A DNA stretch of 44,800 nt from Verrucomicrobiota bacterium (lineage in GTDB: Bacteria; Verrucomicrobiota; Verrucomicrobiia; Chthoniobacterales; Chthoniobacteraceae). The translations under genes and the position numbers were made by a program. The DNA is taken from the NCBI GenBank assembly GCA_003402745.1, contig QQND01000018.1:1-44800 (forward strand), written 5' to 3'. Position 1 is the first letter of the stretch. Each line of letters begins with the position of its first letter. This document shows positions 34,416 to 42,601 of this stretch, piece by piece. Below the pieces are notes generated by a model, which made no database searches, was not told the DNA's origin, and worked only from the letters and a program-made list of their open reading frames with translations.

Positions 34416-34961
34416 CTATCGGCTGGCGATCATCCCGCTCTCGCGGGCGAAGTTGAAAATGCCGCCTGCGTCAATGACAGGGCGTACCTCTCCCAAGGGC
34501 TTGAGCGAATAGTGGGTGCCGTTCACAGTCAGCGTGTCCGTGTCGAAGTCGAGGGTTGCGACATCGCCCGTTTTGACGATTTCTGAGAGCCGAACCGGCG
34601 TGTCGTAGGGGTAGATTTCTCCGGTGGCGACGCAGTTGCGGAAGAAGATGCGGGCGAAACTTTCCGCCACAACGGCTTCGACGCCCGCGGCACCCAAGGC
34701 GATGGGTGCGTGTTCTCGGGAGGAACCGCACCCGAAGTTGCGGCCCGCGATCACGATTTTGTATTCGGTGTGCGAGGCCCCTTCGGCGACAAAACGCTCT
34801 GGGTAGAGCGAATCAGGAAGACCGATCAGTGCGTACGAGCCGAGCTTGATGTACTCTTCGGCAATCGTGGGAACGAGGGTAAGGTACTGTGCTGGGATGA
34901 TTTGGTCCGTGTCGATGTTGTCTTGGACCACGTAAACTGGAGAGGTGACGATATGCGCCAT
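34416..34961 (-). CDS. leuD: 3-isopropylmalate dehydratase small subunit
   Basis: This is the small (swivel) subunit of isopropylmalate isomerase, which isomerises 2- to 3-isopropylmalate in leucine synthesis. At 181 residues it is near the compact LeuD size. The signature NFGCGSSREHAPIAL contributes active-site residues, and FRNCVATGEIYP and an N-terminal DNIDTDQIIPAQYL are typical. It pairs with the large subunit encoded 33 bp upstream. A close relative, homoaconitase, cannot be excluded from sequence alone, but the neighbouring leuC makes leucine synthesis the simplest reading. Confidence 0.92.
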   Translation of the reverse strand: MAHIVTSPVYVVQDNIDTDQIIPAQYLTLVPTIAEEYIKLGSYALIGLPDSLYPERFVAEGASHTEYKIVIAGRNFGCGSSREHAPIALGAAGVEAVVAESFARIFFRNCVATGEIYPYDTPVRLSEIVKTGDVATLDFDTDTLTVNGTHYSLKPLGEVRPVIDAGGIFNFARESGMIASR

Positions 34962-34994
34962 GATTTTGGAGGAAGTTAGGGCGAGTGAAAGGGG

Positions 34995-36365
34995 TTAGGA
35001 AATAAACTCACGGGGATCGGTGATCCGTCCCGTCAGGGCGCTGGCGGCGACGGTGTAAGGGCTGGCGAGGAACACTTGGGATTCTTTGTTGCCCATGCGG
35101 CCGGGGAAGTTGCGGTTGGTTGCGGAAATGCACTTCATCGGCTGGTTCAAACGGCCGAAGGTGTCTACTGGGCCTCCCAAACAGGCCGCGCAGGACGCGT
35201 TTTCAGTGAGACGCACACCGGAGCTCTCGAGGATTTGCCAGACTGACAGCCCGTCCCACATAGTTTCTTTGAGTTCCCTCACCACTTTGGTGGTGGCGGG
35301 TACTCCGAAGGTGTCAATTTTCACCGTTTTGCCCCGGACCACCTCGGCAAATGCCAGAAAGTCGCTGGTTTTGCCTCCCGTACAGGAGCCGATGTAGGCG
35401 CGGTCCAGGCTCACATTCCCCATTTCCTTCGCCAGCTTGCGGTTGCCTGGATCGGGGTGGCACGCCACGGTGGGTTCGAGTTTGGAGAGGTCGAATACCT
35501 TGTCGTAGGAAAACGACTGGTCCCGGTCGAGTTCGACCGGCTCGAAGTCCTGCTTGGTGCCGTTTTCCGAAACACGTTCCCGCACATAGTCGAGCGTCTT
35601 TTGGTCGCAGGGAAAGATGCCGTTTTTACCGCCGGCCTCGATGGCCATATTGGCGATGGTCATGCGGTCGTCCATGGACATGGTGTGGACGCCGGGGCCC
35701 TCCCATTGCATTGCCTTGTAAGTCGCCCCATCAAATCCGATCTCTCCGATCACGTGCAGGATAACGTCTTTGGCCATGACGCCCGCAGGAAGGGCTCCTT
35801 CCAGAAAGAAGCGCATCGTTTCGGGCACCTTGATGAGGAGCTTGCCGGTGCCAAGGATGAAGCCGGCGTCTGTGTTGCCGATGCCTGTGGCGAATTGGTT
35901 GAAGGCGCCTGCCATGCAGGTGTGGGAGTCGGTGCCGAAGAGGATTTCGCCGGGCCGCGTGTGCCCTTTCCACGGAAGTGTGGTGTGACAGACTCCGGTG
36001 TACCGCGATCCGTATTGGCGGCTGAGCTGGCCCTTGGCGGAGTCGAAGGTCCAGTTGCCATTGGGGTCGTCGATGACATCGTAAAAATAGGGCAGCCCCT
36101 GTTCCCGCACGAAATCCCTAAGGATGTCGACGTTGCGGTTGGACATGCTGTCCGAAGTGAAAATGTAGTGATCGGGGATGATAACGACCTTGTTGCGGTC
36201 CCAGACTTTGGCATCCTTCCCGAATTCGCGCTTGAAGACGCCTATGGTTCCGGGCCCGCACACATCGTGGGTCATTAGGGTGTCCACGCCCACCCAGACG
36301 TTGTCGCCGGGTTGCACGTGGGTCTTGCCGGAGGCTCGGGCTAGTACTTTTTCCGTCAGAGTCAT
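34995..36365 (-). CDS. leuC: 3-isopropylmalate dehydratase large subunit
   Basis: This 456-residue aconitase-family subunit binds the [4Fe-4S] cluster of isopropylmalate isomerase. Key elements are DHYIFTSDSMSN, GTDSHTCMAGAFNQFATGIG (a substrate-loop and first-cluster-cysteine region), YIGSCTGGKTSDF (second cysteine) and SCAACLGG (third cysteine). LTEKVLARASGKTHV is the standard LeuC N-terminus, so the second ATG, 15 bp into the open frame, is chosen. It is immediately upstream of leuD in one transcription unit and lies about 120 bp downstream of the rhomboid gene on the same strand. Other leu genes are not in the window. Confidence 0.93.
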   Translation of the reverse strand: MTLTEKVLARASGKTHVQPGDNVWVGVDTLMTHDVCGPGTIGVFKREFGKDAKVWDRNKVVIIPDHYIFTSDSMSNRNVDILRDFVREQGLPYFYDVIDDPNGNWTFDSAKGQLSRQYGSRYTGVCHTTLPWKGHTRPGEILFGTDSHTCMAGAFNQFATGIGNTDAGFILGTGKLLIKVPETMRFFLEGALPAGVMAKDVILHVIGEIGFDGATYKAMQWEGPGVHTMSMDDRMTIANMAIEAGGKNGIFPCDQKTLDYVRERVSENGTKQDFEPVELDRDQSFSYDKVFDLSKLEPTVACHPDPGNRKLAKEMGNVSLDRAYIGSCTGGKTSDFLAFAEVVRGKTVKIDTFGVPATTKVVRELKETMWDGLSVWQILESSGVRLTENASCAACLGGPVDTFGRLNQPMKCISATNRNFPGRMGNKESQVFLASPYTVAASALTGRITDPREFIS

Positions 36366-36487
36366 AAGGAAATTGATCATGCCGGCTCAGAGTGCAGAGG
36401 GCAAGAATGGGGTTTAAGCGGGGCTGGTTTTGTGGGTTTTACCCTGTGAGCAGGGCTTGATGTTGAGCTGCCGGGGATGCCGCGTGT

Positions 36488-37402
36488 CTACCAGCCCTCC
36501 AGCTTTCGCCTGCTGTGGCGCAGGATGCGCCTTTCTGCGGCATTCAGGCTGCGGAGGCCGTGCCGGGCGATTTTTTCCAGCACCGGGTTGAGCTCTGCGT
36601 TGAGAAACTCCTCCCAGTTCATTTGCTCCATGCGTTGTTCAAGGGGGTCGCCTTCGCCCGTCATCCGTTGGAAGAAAAAGTGGTCGCCGAAGCCGAGCAT
36701 TCGCGTGTAGACCCAGCCCGTGCAAAGGGCGGGGAGGAGGGCTGCGGAACCCGCCTCGGGGTGCCACCCTGTGGCCCACCAGAGTGCGGCGAAGGCGACT
36801 GCGGTCCATGCGGCGTGCTTGGCTCTCGGGGCCCAGGGGCGGGAGGCGCACCAGCGGGCCCCCCTCCAGCGCGAAGCGGCCCCAAGGCGCCAGCCAGGAA
36901 GCACGGTGCCGTAGACTCCGATCAGGGTAAAAAGCGCGGGCAGCATTCCCAGAAGGGGTTGGTTTGGCGGCAGCGCCCCCCAGTGGCTTGCTAGGCAGTG
37001 AACCGTCCCTCCAAACAGGCTGCCCAATCCGGCAACCAGAAGCAGATGCCAACCTCCGATTATGGGCTCCACGGAGCGGCTGACCACGCAAAACCCGAGG
37101 AAGGCGGACGCGCAGTGCCAGAATCCGGCGTGGGCGAGGGAGAAAGACAGCAACCTCCACCACTGCCCTTCGAGAAGTTTCTGCCGGCTCAGAATGCAGA
37201 CACCCTCCCAGGGAGCATCCAACCAGGCAACTGCTGGAGGGGCTGGAAGGGCAGGGAGGGCCGGGAGGAGGCCCGGGCTGGAGTGTGTCCACGTCGCGAG
37301 GATTTGGACCAAGGCGGCCAGCAGGCACAGGGTCCCGAGCAGCCAGGTTACTGGGGTTCTGGGCTGGGGGGCTTTCAGCGTGTAGGAAGCGGGCCAGTTC
37401 AT
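36488..37402 (-). CDS. Rhomboid-like membrane protein, predicted protease-inactive
   Basis: This 304-residue protein has five or six hydrophobic segments. The rhomboid pattern is visible in EGQWWRLLSFSLAHAGFWHC (about 78-97), VSRSVEPIIGGWHLLLVAGLG and the following GxxG helix. At the GxSG site the sequence is G152-Met-Leu-Pro155, so the catalytic serine is absent. The oxyanion Asn of the HxxxN motif (His96, Ala100) is also lost, and no catalytic His appears in the last segment. This makes it a rhomboid pseudoprotease candidate. The cytoplasmic tail ends with an LEKIARHGLRSLNAAERRIL motif, like the DUF6576 tail of many Bacteroidetes/Verrucomicrobiota rhomboids. Its role could be membrane-protein binding or quality control. 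The start is ATG. Confidence 0.75.
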   Translation of the reverse strand: MNWPASYTLKAPQPRTPVTWLLGTLCLLAALVQILATWTHSSPGLLPALPALPAPPAVAWLDAPWEGVCILSRQKLLEGQWWRLLSFSLAHAGFWHCASAFLGFCVVSRSVEPIIGGWHLLLVAGLGSLFGGTVHCLASHWGALPPNQPLLGMLPALFTLIGVYGTVLPGWRLGAASRWRGARWCASRPWAPRAKHAAWTAVAFAALWWATGWHPEAGSAALLPALCTGWVYTRMLGFGDHFFFQRMTGEGDPLEQRMEQMNWEEFLNAELNPVLEKIARHGLRSLNAAERRILRHSRRKLEGW

Positions 37403-37832
37403 GGTGTTGTGTGCGGATTGCGTTTCGAGGCTGGCGGAGAGCGGTGCGCTTGGTGAGGAGAGAGGGACGGCGGAGGCGTGGGACTCGGTTTGAGGCGTGG
37501 AATTCGTTTTGTGGAACTCGCTGGGATGCCTCGCCTGCTAGTTTCTTTCGGCGGCGGCGGCTCAGACCGCTCGAAAGCCGTGAAGAGTTTTTTTGCGGCC
37601 GTATTTCAGACTTCCTGAGACTTCCTGAGACTTCCTGAGACTTCCTGAGACTTCCTGAGACTTCCTGAGACTTCCTGAATTTTTTCTGACACTTTCTGAG
37701 GCTTCTTAGTGAAAAGTAATCCCCCTTCGCTACGGAGGAAACAGCGAGAAGGTTTGCATAAAAGTGATTTGAATGTTGATTCGGGTTCGCCAATCCAACG
37801 CCTGATCCCTAGGGTTGAGAAAAACAGTGTCT
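37403..37832. other. Divergent intergenic region carrying a 10-bp tandem repeat
   Basis: This lies between the divergent rhomboid gene and the small membrane protein gene. No gene was recognised. It contains the seven-copy tandem array listed separately, degenerate copies of its unit to the right, and a loosely repeated GAGGCGTGG element around 37480-37510. Promoters for both flanking genes should lie here. Confidence 0.6.
37611..37680. repeat. Seven-copy tandem repeat, 10-bp unit
   Basis: The unit CTTCCTGAGA is repeated head to tail seven times. Six copies are exact and the last ends in AAT. Degenerate relatives (CTTTCTGAGG, CTTCTTAG) follow to about 37710. The 10-bp period is one DNA helical turn, so each copy presents the same face. 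It is a probable variable-number repeat prone to slippage. Confidence 0.95.
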
Positions 37833-38120
37833 ATGTCCTCCGAACGTTCTTCAGATTTTACTCACACCAGCCTCCTCGCCGTGACACAGACTGCGGTGGG
37901 TTGTGGCATCGGGCTCTTGCTGGCAGGCAAGTTGCAGCGGCCCACTCAGAAAACGACGGGGGCTACACTGCTGTCTCTGGGGGTGTTGCTTGCCATCCCG
38001 GCTGTGGTCCAGACAGTGGTGCGGGTCTGGCAGCGGCCGGATTCGGACCGCGGAATGCGTCGCCGGCTGGATTCCATCCGGCAGGATCCTGGTCTGATGG
38101 ACGAGACTGATGCGTTTTAA
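37833..38120 (+). CDS. Small two-helix membrane protein, unknown function
   Basis: This 95-residue protein has a polar N-terminus (SSERSSDFTHT) followed by two predicted membrane segments, one over VTQTAVGCGIGLLLAG and one over GATLLSLGVLLAIPAVVQTVV. A short basic/acidic tail ends with DETDAF. I chose the ATG giving the sequence MSSERSSDF. An in-frame alternative lies 18 bp upstream. I do not recognise the family. It precedes the DedA gene on the same strand by 54 bp and may be co-transcribed with it. Confidence 0.6.
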   Translation: MSSERSSDFTHTSLLAVTQTAVGCGIGLLLAGKLQRPTQKTTGATLLSLGVLLAIPAVVQTVVRVWQRPDSDRGMRRRLDSIRQDPGLMDETDAF

Positions 38121-38174
38121 TCAAAGAATTGGCATGAACCCCTTGATGGATTTCCGACCGGCTCGAAATAAGCC

Positions 38175-38816
38175 ATGCATGCTCTGATTGTTCTCTGGTT
38201 TGGCTGGGTGCGCGATTGGGGGTATCTTGGAGTCATCATTTTGATGGCCTTGGAAAGTACGGTGATTCCAGTTCCGAGCGAAGTGGTCATTCCCCCTGCC
38301 GCCTATTGGGTCACGCAAGGGCACATGACTTTGACGGGTGTTATTTTGGCGGGCACGCTGGGGTCATTTTTGGGTTCGGCTATTTCCTACTGGGTGGCGC
38401 GTTTGTTGGGGCGCTTTGCGGTGACCAAGTATGGGAAGCGCTTTTTGGTGACGGAGGAAAAGCTGGCCCGAGCCGAGCGGTTTTTACAACGGTACGAACT
38501 AGGCGGGGTTTTTTTCGCGCGGTTACTGCCGGTAGTGAGGCATTTAATATCCATTCCGGCTGGGATTTTGAGAATGGGATTCATGCGGTTCAGCGTGCTC
38601 ACCGTCTGCGGCTCTGCGTTATGGTGTGGCGTGCTGGCGTGGATAGGGGCGCGGGTTTCAGAGCGCAATCCCGGACTGATTGACAATCCGGAGGCAATGA
38701 TCCATGCGGTCAAACACGAGTCGCTCTGGTTTGTGTTGGCGGTGGCGGCGCTGGCAGTCCTATACGCGCTTACGATGCGGCTCACGGCGAGCCGTGTTTC
38801 TGAGGCGGGGCGCTAA
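38175..38816 (+). CDS. DedA-family membrane protein
   Basis: This 213-residue protein is of the DedA/SNARE-associated family, some members of which act as lipid transporters or flippases. The hallmarks are ALESTVIPVPSEVVIPPAAY near the start (acidic and proline residues in a re-entrant region) and FFARLLPVVRHLISIPAGI in the second half (the conserved Arg residues and Gly). Four or five hydrophobic segments are present. The ATG start gives a normal N-terminus. It is the second gene after the small membrane protein and precedes yajC by 130 bp. Confidence 0.9.
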   Translation: MHALIVLWFGWVRDWGYLGVIILMALESTVIPVPSEVVIPPAAYWVTQGHMTLTGVILAGTLGSFLGSAISYWVARLLGRFAVTKYGKRFLVTEEKLARAERFLQRYELGGVFFARLLPVVRHLISIPAGILRMGFMRFSVLTVCGSALWCGVLAWIGARVSERNPGLIDNPEAMIHAVKHESLWFVLAVAALAVLYALTMRLTASRVSEAGR

Positions 38817-38946
38817 CGGAGGGGGCGTGGGCGGCATCCGAGCTGTGGTCTCTGAAAGTCTTGGACAAAGCGGCCCGTCCGAATAACCTCCCTCCCCCGC
38901 AACCGCGTGGGTCGCAGGGAAAGCTGAATCTTATTTTTGAAGTATT

Positions 38947-39273
38947 ATGTTTACTGAACCTCTATTTTTGGCGCAAGCCGCACAGCAGCCCCCCTCGATG
39001 ACGGGAATGCTTGTTCCGATGGTTTGTATCTTCGCGGTCATGTACTTCCTGATGATCCGGCCCCAGCAGCAGAAGCAGAAAAAGCTGCAGGAAACCATCG
39101 ACAGCCTTAAAACGGGAGATGCGGTGATCACGATGGGCGGGATTCACGGTGTTGTGAGCAATGTGAAGGACGGGGCGACGCTAACGCTTAAGATTGCGGA
39201 CAATGTGAGGGTTGACGTGGAAAAAAGTGCGATTGTCACGGTCCTCAAGCAAGAAAACTCTTTGAAAGCCTAG
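38947..39273 (+). CDS. yajC: Preprotein translocase subunit YajC
   Basis: This 108-residue single-pass membrane protein is an auxiliary subunit of the SecYEG-SecDF-YajC holotranslocon. The transmembrane segment (GMLVPMVCIFAVMYFLMI) is followed directly by the family motif RPQQQKQKKLQE and by SLKTGDAVITMGGIHGVV. The small size and position directly upstream of secDF confirm the assignment. The start is an ATG in an AT-rich stretch without an obvious ribosome-binding site. Confidence 0.95.
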   Translation: MFTEPLFLAQAAQQPPSMTGMLVPMVCIFAVMYFLMIRPQQQKQKKLQETIDSLKTGDAVITMGGIHGVVSNVKDGATLTLKIADNVRVDVEKSAIVTVLKQENSLKA

Positions 39274-39333
39274 TTGGCGTTTCATTTCAAATTTTAATAA
39301 CGGTTCTCAATACTTTCACCCCCGTTTCCGACC

Positions 39334-41661
39334 ATGAACCCCTCCCTTGTTTTCATCGCTGGCCTGATCTTGGCAGCGCTTTTCAGCTGGTACTTTTTCA
39401 CCGACAGTGAGCGCACTCGGCGTCGTCTTGGTAGCACCCTTTCGCTATCCATCGTGCTTCTTGCGATTGCATCGGTGTATCCTCCTGAACAGAAGCTTCC
39501 GCTTGGGTTGGACTTGAGAGGGGGAACCTCTTTTCTCGTTCGACTGAAGGCCGAGGCGGATGAAACAGGCACGGTGCGCCCGATCACGCCGGCAATGTTG
39601 GATCAGGCCCGTGAAGTGATCCGCCGCCGTGTGGATTCGATGGGTACCAGCGAACCGGTGATTGCGCCCCAGGGGACGGACCGGATCATGGTGCAGATTC
39701 CGGGGCTGAACACTGGCAAGTTGCAGGAGGCCAGGGAGCAGCTCTACAAGCCGGCCAAGTTGGAATTCAAGATGGTGCATCCTCAGAGTGATGCGATTGT
39801 CAAAGGACTGGCGCCGCCTGACCCTGCGTATCGTGTGGAGACCTATAAGGAGGACCGCGGAGCGGGCGAAGCGGAGCAGCAGCCGCCGCAGCAGTTGGTG
39901 GTGAAAAAGAAAGCGGACATTCCCGGAACGATGGTTACGGGGGCGCGCGCCTTCTACGACACGCAAGGATGGGGAGTGAGTCTGCGCTTCAGTAGCGAGG
40001 GTTCGGCTTTGTTCGCGAAACTGACGCAGGAGAATGTGAACAAACGATTTGCGATCATGCTGGATGGAAATGTCCAGTCTGCTCCGGTGATTCGGGAGGC
40101 CATTACAGGTGGGAACGCGTCGATTACGGGTAGTTTCACGGAATCCCAGGCTCGGAACTTGGCGAGTGTTTTGGAGAATCCGCTTCAGACCCCGGTAGTG
40201 ATTGAGGAGGAACGTTCGGCTTCCGCTTCGCTGGGGGAAGATTCGATTAACAGCGGCATCTTTTCAGGGTTGCTGGGCGTGGCGATGACTGCGCTATTTG
40301 TGCTGATTTATTACCGGTTCAGCGGGGTGATTGCGAACATCGCGTTACTTGTGAACTTGGTATTGCTTTTTGGAGCAATGGGCTTGTTTGGAACGGTGCT
40401 CACGCTGCCCGGGATTGCGGGTGTGATCTTGACGCTGGGGATGGCTGTGGATGCCAACGTGCTGGTTTACGAGCGGCTCAGGGAAGAGATGGTTGGCAAT
40501 AAGCGGCCGCTCTCTGCGGTGGTGCGCTCGGCCTTCGAGAAGGCGTTCCCGGCCATTTTTGACTCCAACATCACGACGCTCATCACGGCGTTGATTCTCT
40601 TTTGGAAGGCAACCGGTCCGGTGAAGGGGTTTGCGGTGGCGCTGACCATCGGGATCGTGGCGACGTTGTTTACGGCCTTGGTGGTTTCGCGCAACCTGTT
40701 CGGATGGGCGATCGAGCTTGGCCTGGTCAAGACGGTGAGCATGGGCCGTCTGTTGGTTTCGACCAGCATCAATTTCATGGGATGGAGGAAGCTTGCGATG
40801 TCCGGCTCAGTGGTGGTGATTTTGTCTTCCGTCGGTCTGTTTTGGGCGCGGGGTGAGAAGAACTTTGGGGTGGACTTCAAGGGGGGCGACCGCGTGGTGT
40901 TGGAGGCTGTTAAAACGAAGCCTGAGCTGAAGGCGGTCCGTGAAGTTGTGGAGGCGCAAAAGGCGGGGGAGGTGGCTGTTCAGATTGAAAAGTCTGCGGC
41001 GAAGGAGTTTTTCACCATCCGCAGCCCCCAGGGCACGGGGGAAACGCTGGCAGAAGGATTGAAGGCAAAGTTCCCGGAAGCAGAGTTTCGGATCGAGCAG
41101 GTGGAGAAGGTGGGGAGCCTTGTGGGCGGAGAGTTGGCGCGTAATTCGCTGTTGGCGCTGGGTTTGGGGATGCTGGGGATCCTGGCTTATGTGACGCTGC
41201 GCTTCGAGTTTTCCTTCGCGCTGGGTGCGCTGGTGGCACTGGTGCATGATGTGACGATCACGATTGGTGTTTTTGCGCTGCTCGGGCGGGAGTTGTCGTT
41301 GGTCACCGTCGGGGCGGTCCTAACCATTGCCGGTTATTCGGTGAACGATACGATTGTGGTGTTTGACCGTATCCGTGAAGGGATGCAGACGGGGCGGAAG
41401 GGCTCTGTGATCGACATCATGAACCTGAGCATTAATGAGACACTCTCACGAACAATCATTACGGGGGGAGTGACTCTTCTTTCAACAATCTCGCTATTTT
41501 TCTTCGGCGGGCCGGTTCTCGCAGACTTTGCGCTGGCGATTTTGATCGGGGTTTTGGTGGGGACTTATTCGTCCGTGTTCGTGGCGGCGCCTGTGGTGCT
41601 CTGGTGGAATGGAAGTCGCTCTGAGGCAAAGGCGTTGAGTTCTGGTCCGGCGAGCGCTTAG
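39334..41661 (+). CDS. secDF: Protein translocase SecD-SecF fusion
   Basis: This 775-residue fusion contains both SecD and SecF, which use the proton gradient to help proteins complete export. The SecD half shows LGLDLRGGTSFLVRL (about 53-67), a large periplasmic domain and the transmembrane region VILTLGMAVDANVLVYERLREE. The SecF half begins with NFGVDFKGGDRVVLE at about 510 and ends with TIAGYSVNDTIVVFDRIREG. About twelve hydrophobic segments are expected. The fusion is common in some phyla, including Firmicutes and Bacteroidetes. It is 60 bp downstream of yajC on the same strand. A stable hairpin follows at 41687-41713. Confidence 0.96.
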   Translation: MNPSLVFIAGLILAALFSWYFFTDSERTRRRLGSTLSLSIVLLAIASVYPPEQKLPLGLDLRGGTSFLVRLKAEADETGTVRPITPAMLDQAREVIRRRVDSMGTSEPVIAPQGTDRIMVQIPGLNTGKLQEAREQLYKPAKLEFKMVHPQSDAIVKGLAPPDPAYRVETYKEDRGAGEAEQQPPQQLVVKKKADIPGTMVTGARAFYDTQGWGVSLRFSSEGSALFAKLTQENVNKRFAIMLDGNVQSAPVIREAITGGNASITGSFTESQARNLASVLENPLQTPVVIEEERSASASLGEDSINSGIFSGLLGVAMTALFVLIYYRFSGVIANIALLVNLVLLFGAMGLFGTVLTLPGIAGVILTLGMAVDANVLVYERLREEMVGNKRPLSAVVRSAFEKAFPAIFDSNITTLITALILFWKATGPVKGFAVALTIGIVATLFTALVVSRNLFGWAIELGLVKTVSMGRLLVSTSINFMGWRKLAMSGSVVVILSSVGLFWARGEKNFGVDFKGGDRVVLEAVKTKPELKAVREVVEAQKAGEVAVQIEKSAAKEFFTIRSPQGTGETLAEGLKAKFPEAEFRIEQVEKVGSLVGGELARNSLLALGLGMLGILAYVTLRFEFSFALGALVALVHDVTITIGVFALLGRELSLVTVGAVLTIAGYSVNDTIVVFDRIREGMQTGRKGSVIDIMNLSINETLSRTIITGGVTLLSTISLFFFGGPVLADFALAILIGVLVGTYSSVFVAAPVVLWWNGSRSEAKALSSGPASA

Positions 41662-41686
41662 ACCGAGTCGCGGCGGAATCTGCGAA

Positions 41687-41713
41687 GCCCCCTCCATCTG
41701 CGGATGAGGGGGC
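41687..41713 (+). terminator. Hairpin after secDF, probable terminator
   Basis: GCCCCCTC...GAGGGGGC forms an 8-bp stem extended inward by ATC/GAT past a bulged C, with loop TGCG. It lies 26 nt past the secDF stop. No T-tract follows, so termination may be partial or factor-assisted. Confidence 0.5.
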
Positions 41714-41941
41714 GTGTGCCGGGAAAGCTGGCGGGCGCGCGGGTGAAAACTCCCGCCGGTCGAAGTAGACGATTCAGGGATGAAAGCCGACGCCCTGATT
41801 TCATTACGCGTTGGGGAAGGCGCGTAAAGTGGTTCACCAAGCGCGTTTTTCTGCTCTGTTTTGCCGTTTGAGTTGAGGCGCGTTGGCGGGGTCGGTGTGC
41901 ACGCGGAGGGGGGGGTGCGGGCGCTGAGAAGGGGGGCGAAA

Positions 41942-41980
41942 AACGAGAGGTCCGAACGAGAGGTACGAACGAGAGGTCCG
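41942..41980. repeat. Triplicated 13-bp direct repeat
   Basis: AACGAGAGGTCCG occurs three times head to tail. Copies 1 and 3 are identical, and copy 2 has A for C at position 11. It lies in the secDF-rplT intergenic region. The function is unknown, and it may be a slippage product. Confidence 0.9.
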
Positions 41981-41987
41981 GAAAGGC

Positions 41988-42024
41988 AAACGCCCCGGAA
42001 GCTAGAATAGCCTCCGGGGCGTTT
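41988..42024 (-). terminator. Intrinsic terminator after rplT
   Basis: A perfect 12-bp stem (AAACGCCCCGGA / TCCGGGGCGTTT) has a further GCTA/TAGC pairing near the loop. On the minus strand it ends in GTTT and lies 20 nt past the rplT stop. It is the strongest terminator in the window, and its symmetry may also serve the secDF side. Confidence 0.75.
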
Positions 42025-42043
42025 GTAGGTGGGAGGGAAAGCG

Positions 42044-42436
42044 TTATGCTGCGTGGGCAGCCTTGGGCACTCCAGGCTTGGTGGCAAGAGCCGCCTGGGC
42101 TTTTGCGATTAGAACCTTGAATGCGCCCTCGTCCTGAATGGCGATATCAGAGAGGACCTTGCGATCCAAATCGATTCCACAGACTTTCAGCCCTTCGATA
42201 AAACGGCTGTAAGTGAGGCCATGGGCGCGAGCGGCGGCGTTGATACGCTGCTGCCAGAGCATCCGGAAGTTGCGTTTGCGGGTTTTACGGTCGCGGAAGG
42301 CCCAGTACTGGGCTTTCATCACGGCATTTTTGGCATACCGGAACAGTTTGGAGCGACGTCCGCGAAAGCCTTTGGCTTTCTCGATCGTCTTCTTCCGGCG
42401 TGAGCGACTGGCTGGGCCATTCGTGGCTCTTGGCAT
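42044..42436 (-). CDS. rplT: 50S ribosomal protein L20
   Basis: This is an assembly and structural protein of the large ribosomal subunit. At 130 residues it has the family core AKGFRGRRSKLFRYAKNAVM, then YWAFRDRKTRKRNFRMLWQQRINAA and GLTYSRFIEGLK. An Ala-rich tail (about 12 residues longer than usual) ends with AAHAA. The ATG start follows a 165-bp structured spacer after rpmI. In other bacteria L20 represses its own operon by binding a leader that mimics 23S rRNA. The spacer is a place to look for that here. Confidence 0.97.
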   Translation of the reverse strand: MPRATNGPASRSRRKKTIEKAKGFRGRRSKLFRYAKNAVMKAQYWAFRDRKTRKRNFRMLWQQRINAAARAHGLTYSRFIEGLKVCGIDLDRKVLSDIAIQDEGAFKVLIAKAQAALATKPGVPKAAHAA

Positions 42437-42601
42437 AGGATCAGTTAGTTATGTTTAGATTCAGCAGATTGTTTTCTCCTGTGAGTGTCCGGCGCCTCAT
42501 CTGCTGAGGAGCCCGGCGTGACCCTGTAAAAACAGGCGGAGCCGGGCAGGCGCTTGGGACGGGTGGCTTTAGATAACACCTGCGGGAAGCAGCCGTTTCG
42601 C
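42437..42601 (-). promoter_or_regulatory. Structured spacer between rpmI and rplT, candidate r-protein leader
   Basis: The transcript would fold at 42511-42547 (outer stem GCCCGGC/GCCGGGC, inner stem CCTGT/ACAGG) and at 42495-42509 (CCTCA/TGAGG). A 165-nt structured gap is long for co-transcribed ribosomal genes. An L20-responsive element is possible but unproven. A terminator or rplT promoter is the alternative. Confidence 0.4.

Larger units (their letters stand above)
41662..42043. other. Convergent intergenic region with hairpins and short repeats
   Basis: This lies between convergent secDF and rplT. It holds two terminator-like hairpins (41687-41713, 41988-42024) and a 13-bp direct repeat in triplicate (41942-41980), each listed separately. 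I find no credible gene. The remaining sequence is GC-rich without recognised motifs. Confidence 0.65.

Noticed and set aside
35457-36278. Long plus-strand open frame antisense to leuC
   Set aside because: It lies wholly opposite a clear leuC gene, shows no domain motif, and is the kind of antisense opening expected in GC-rich genes.
37611-37680. Tandem array considered as a CRISPR
   Set aside because: The unit is only 10 bp, with no spacers and no cas genes.
36639-37793. 384-codon minus-strand frame whose N-terminus repeats SQEVSGSLRK
   Set aside because: The peptide repeat is just the 10-bp DNA array read in three frames. The rest overlaps the rhomboid gene in the wrong frame.
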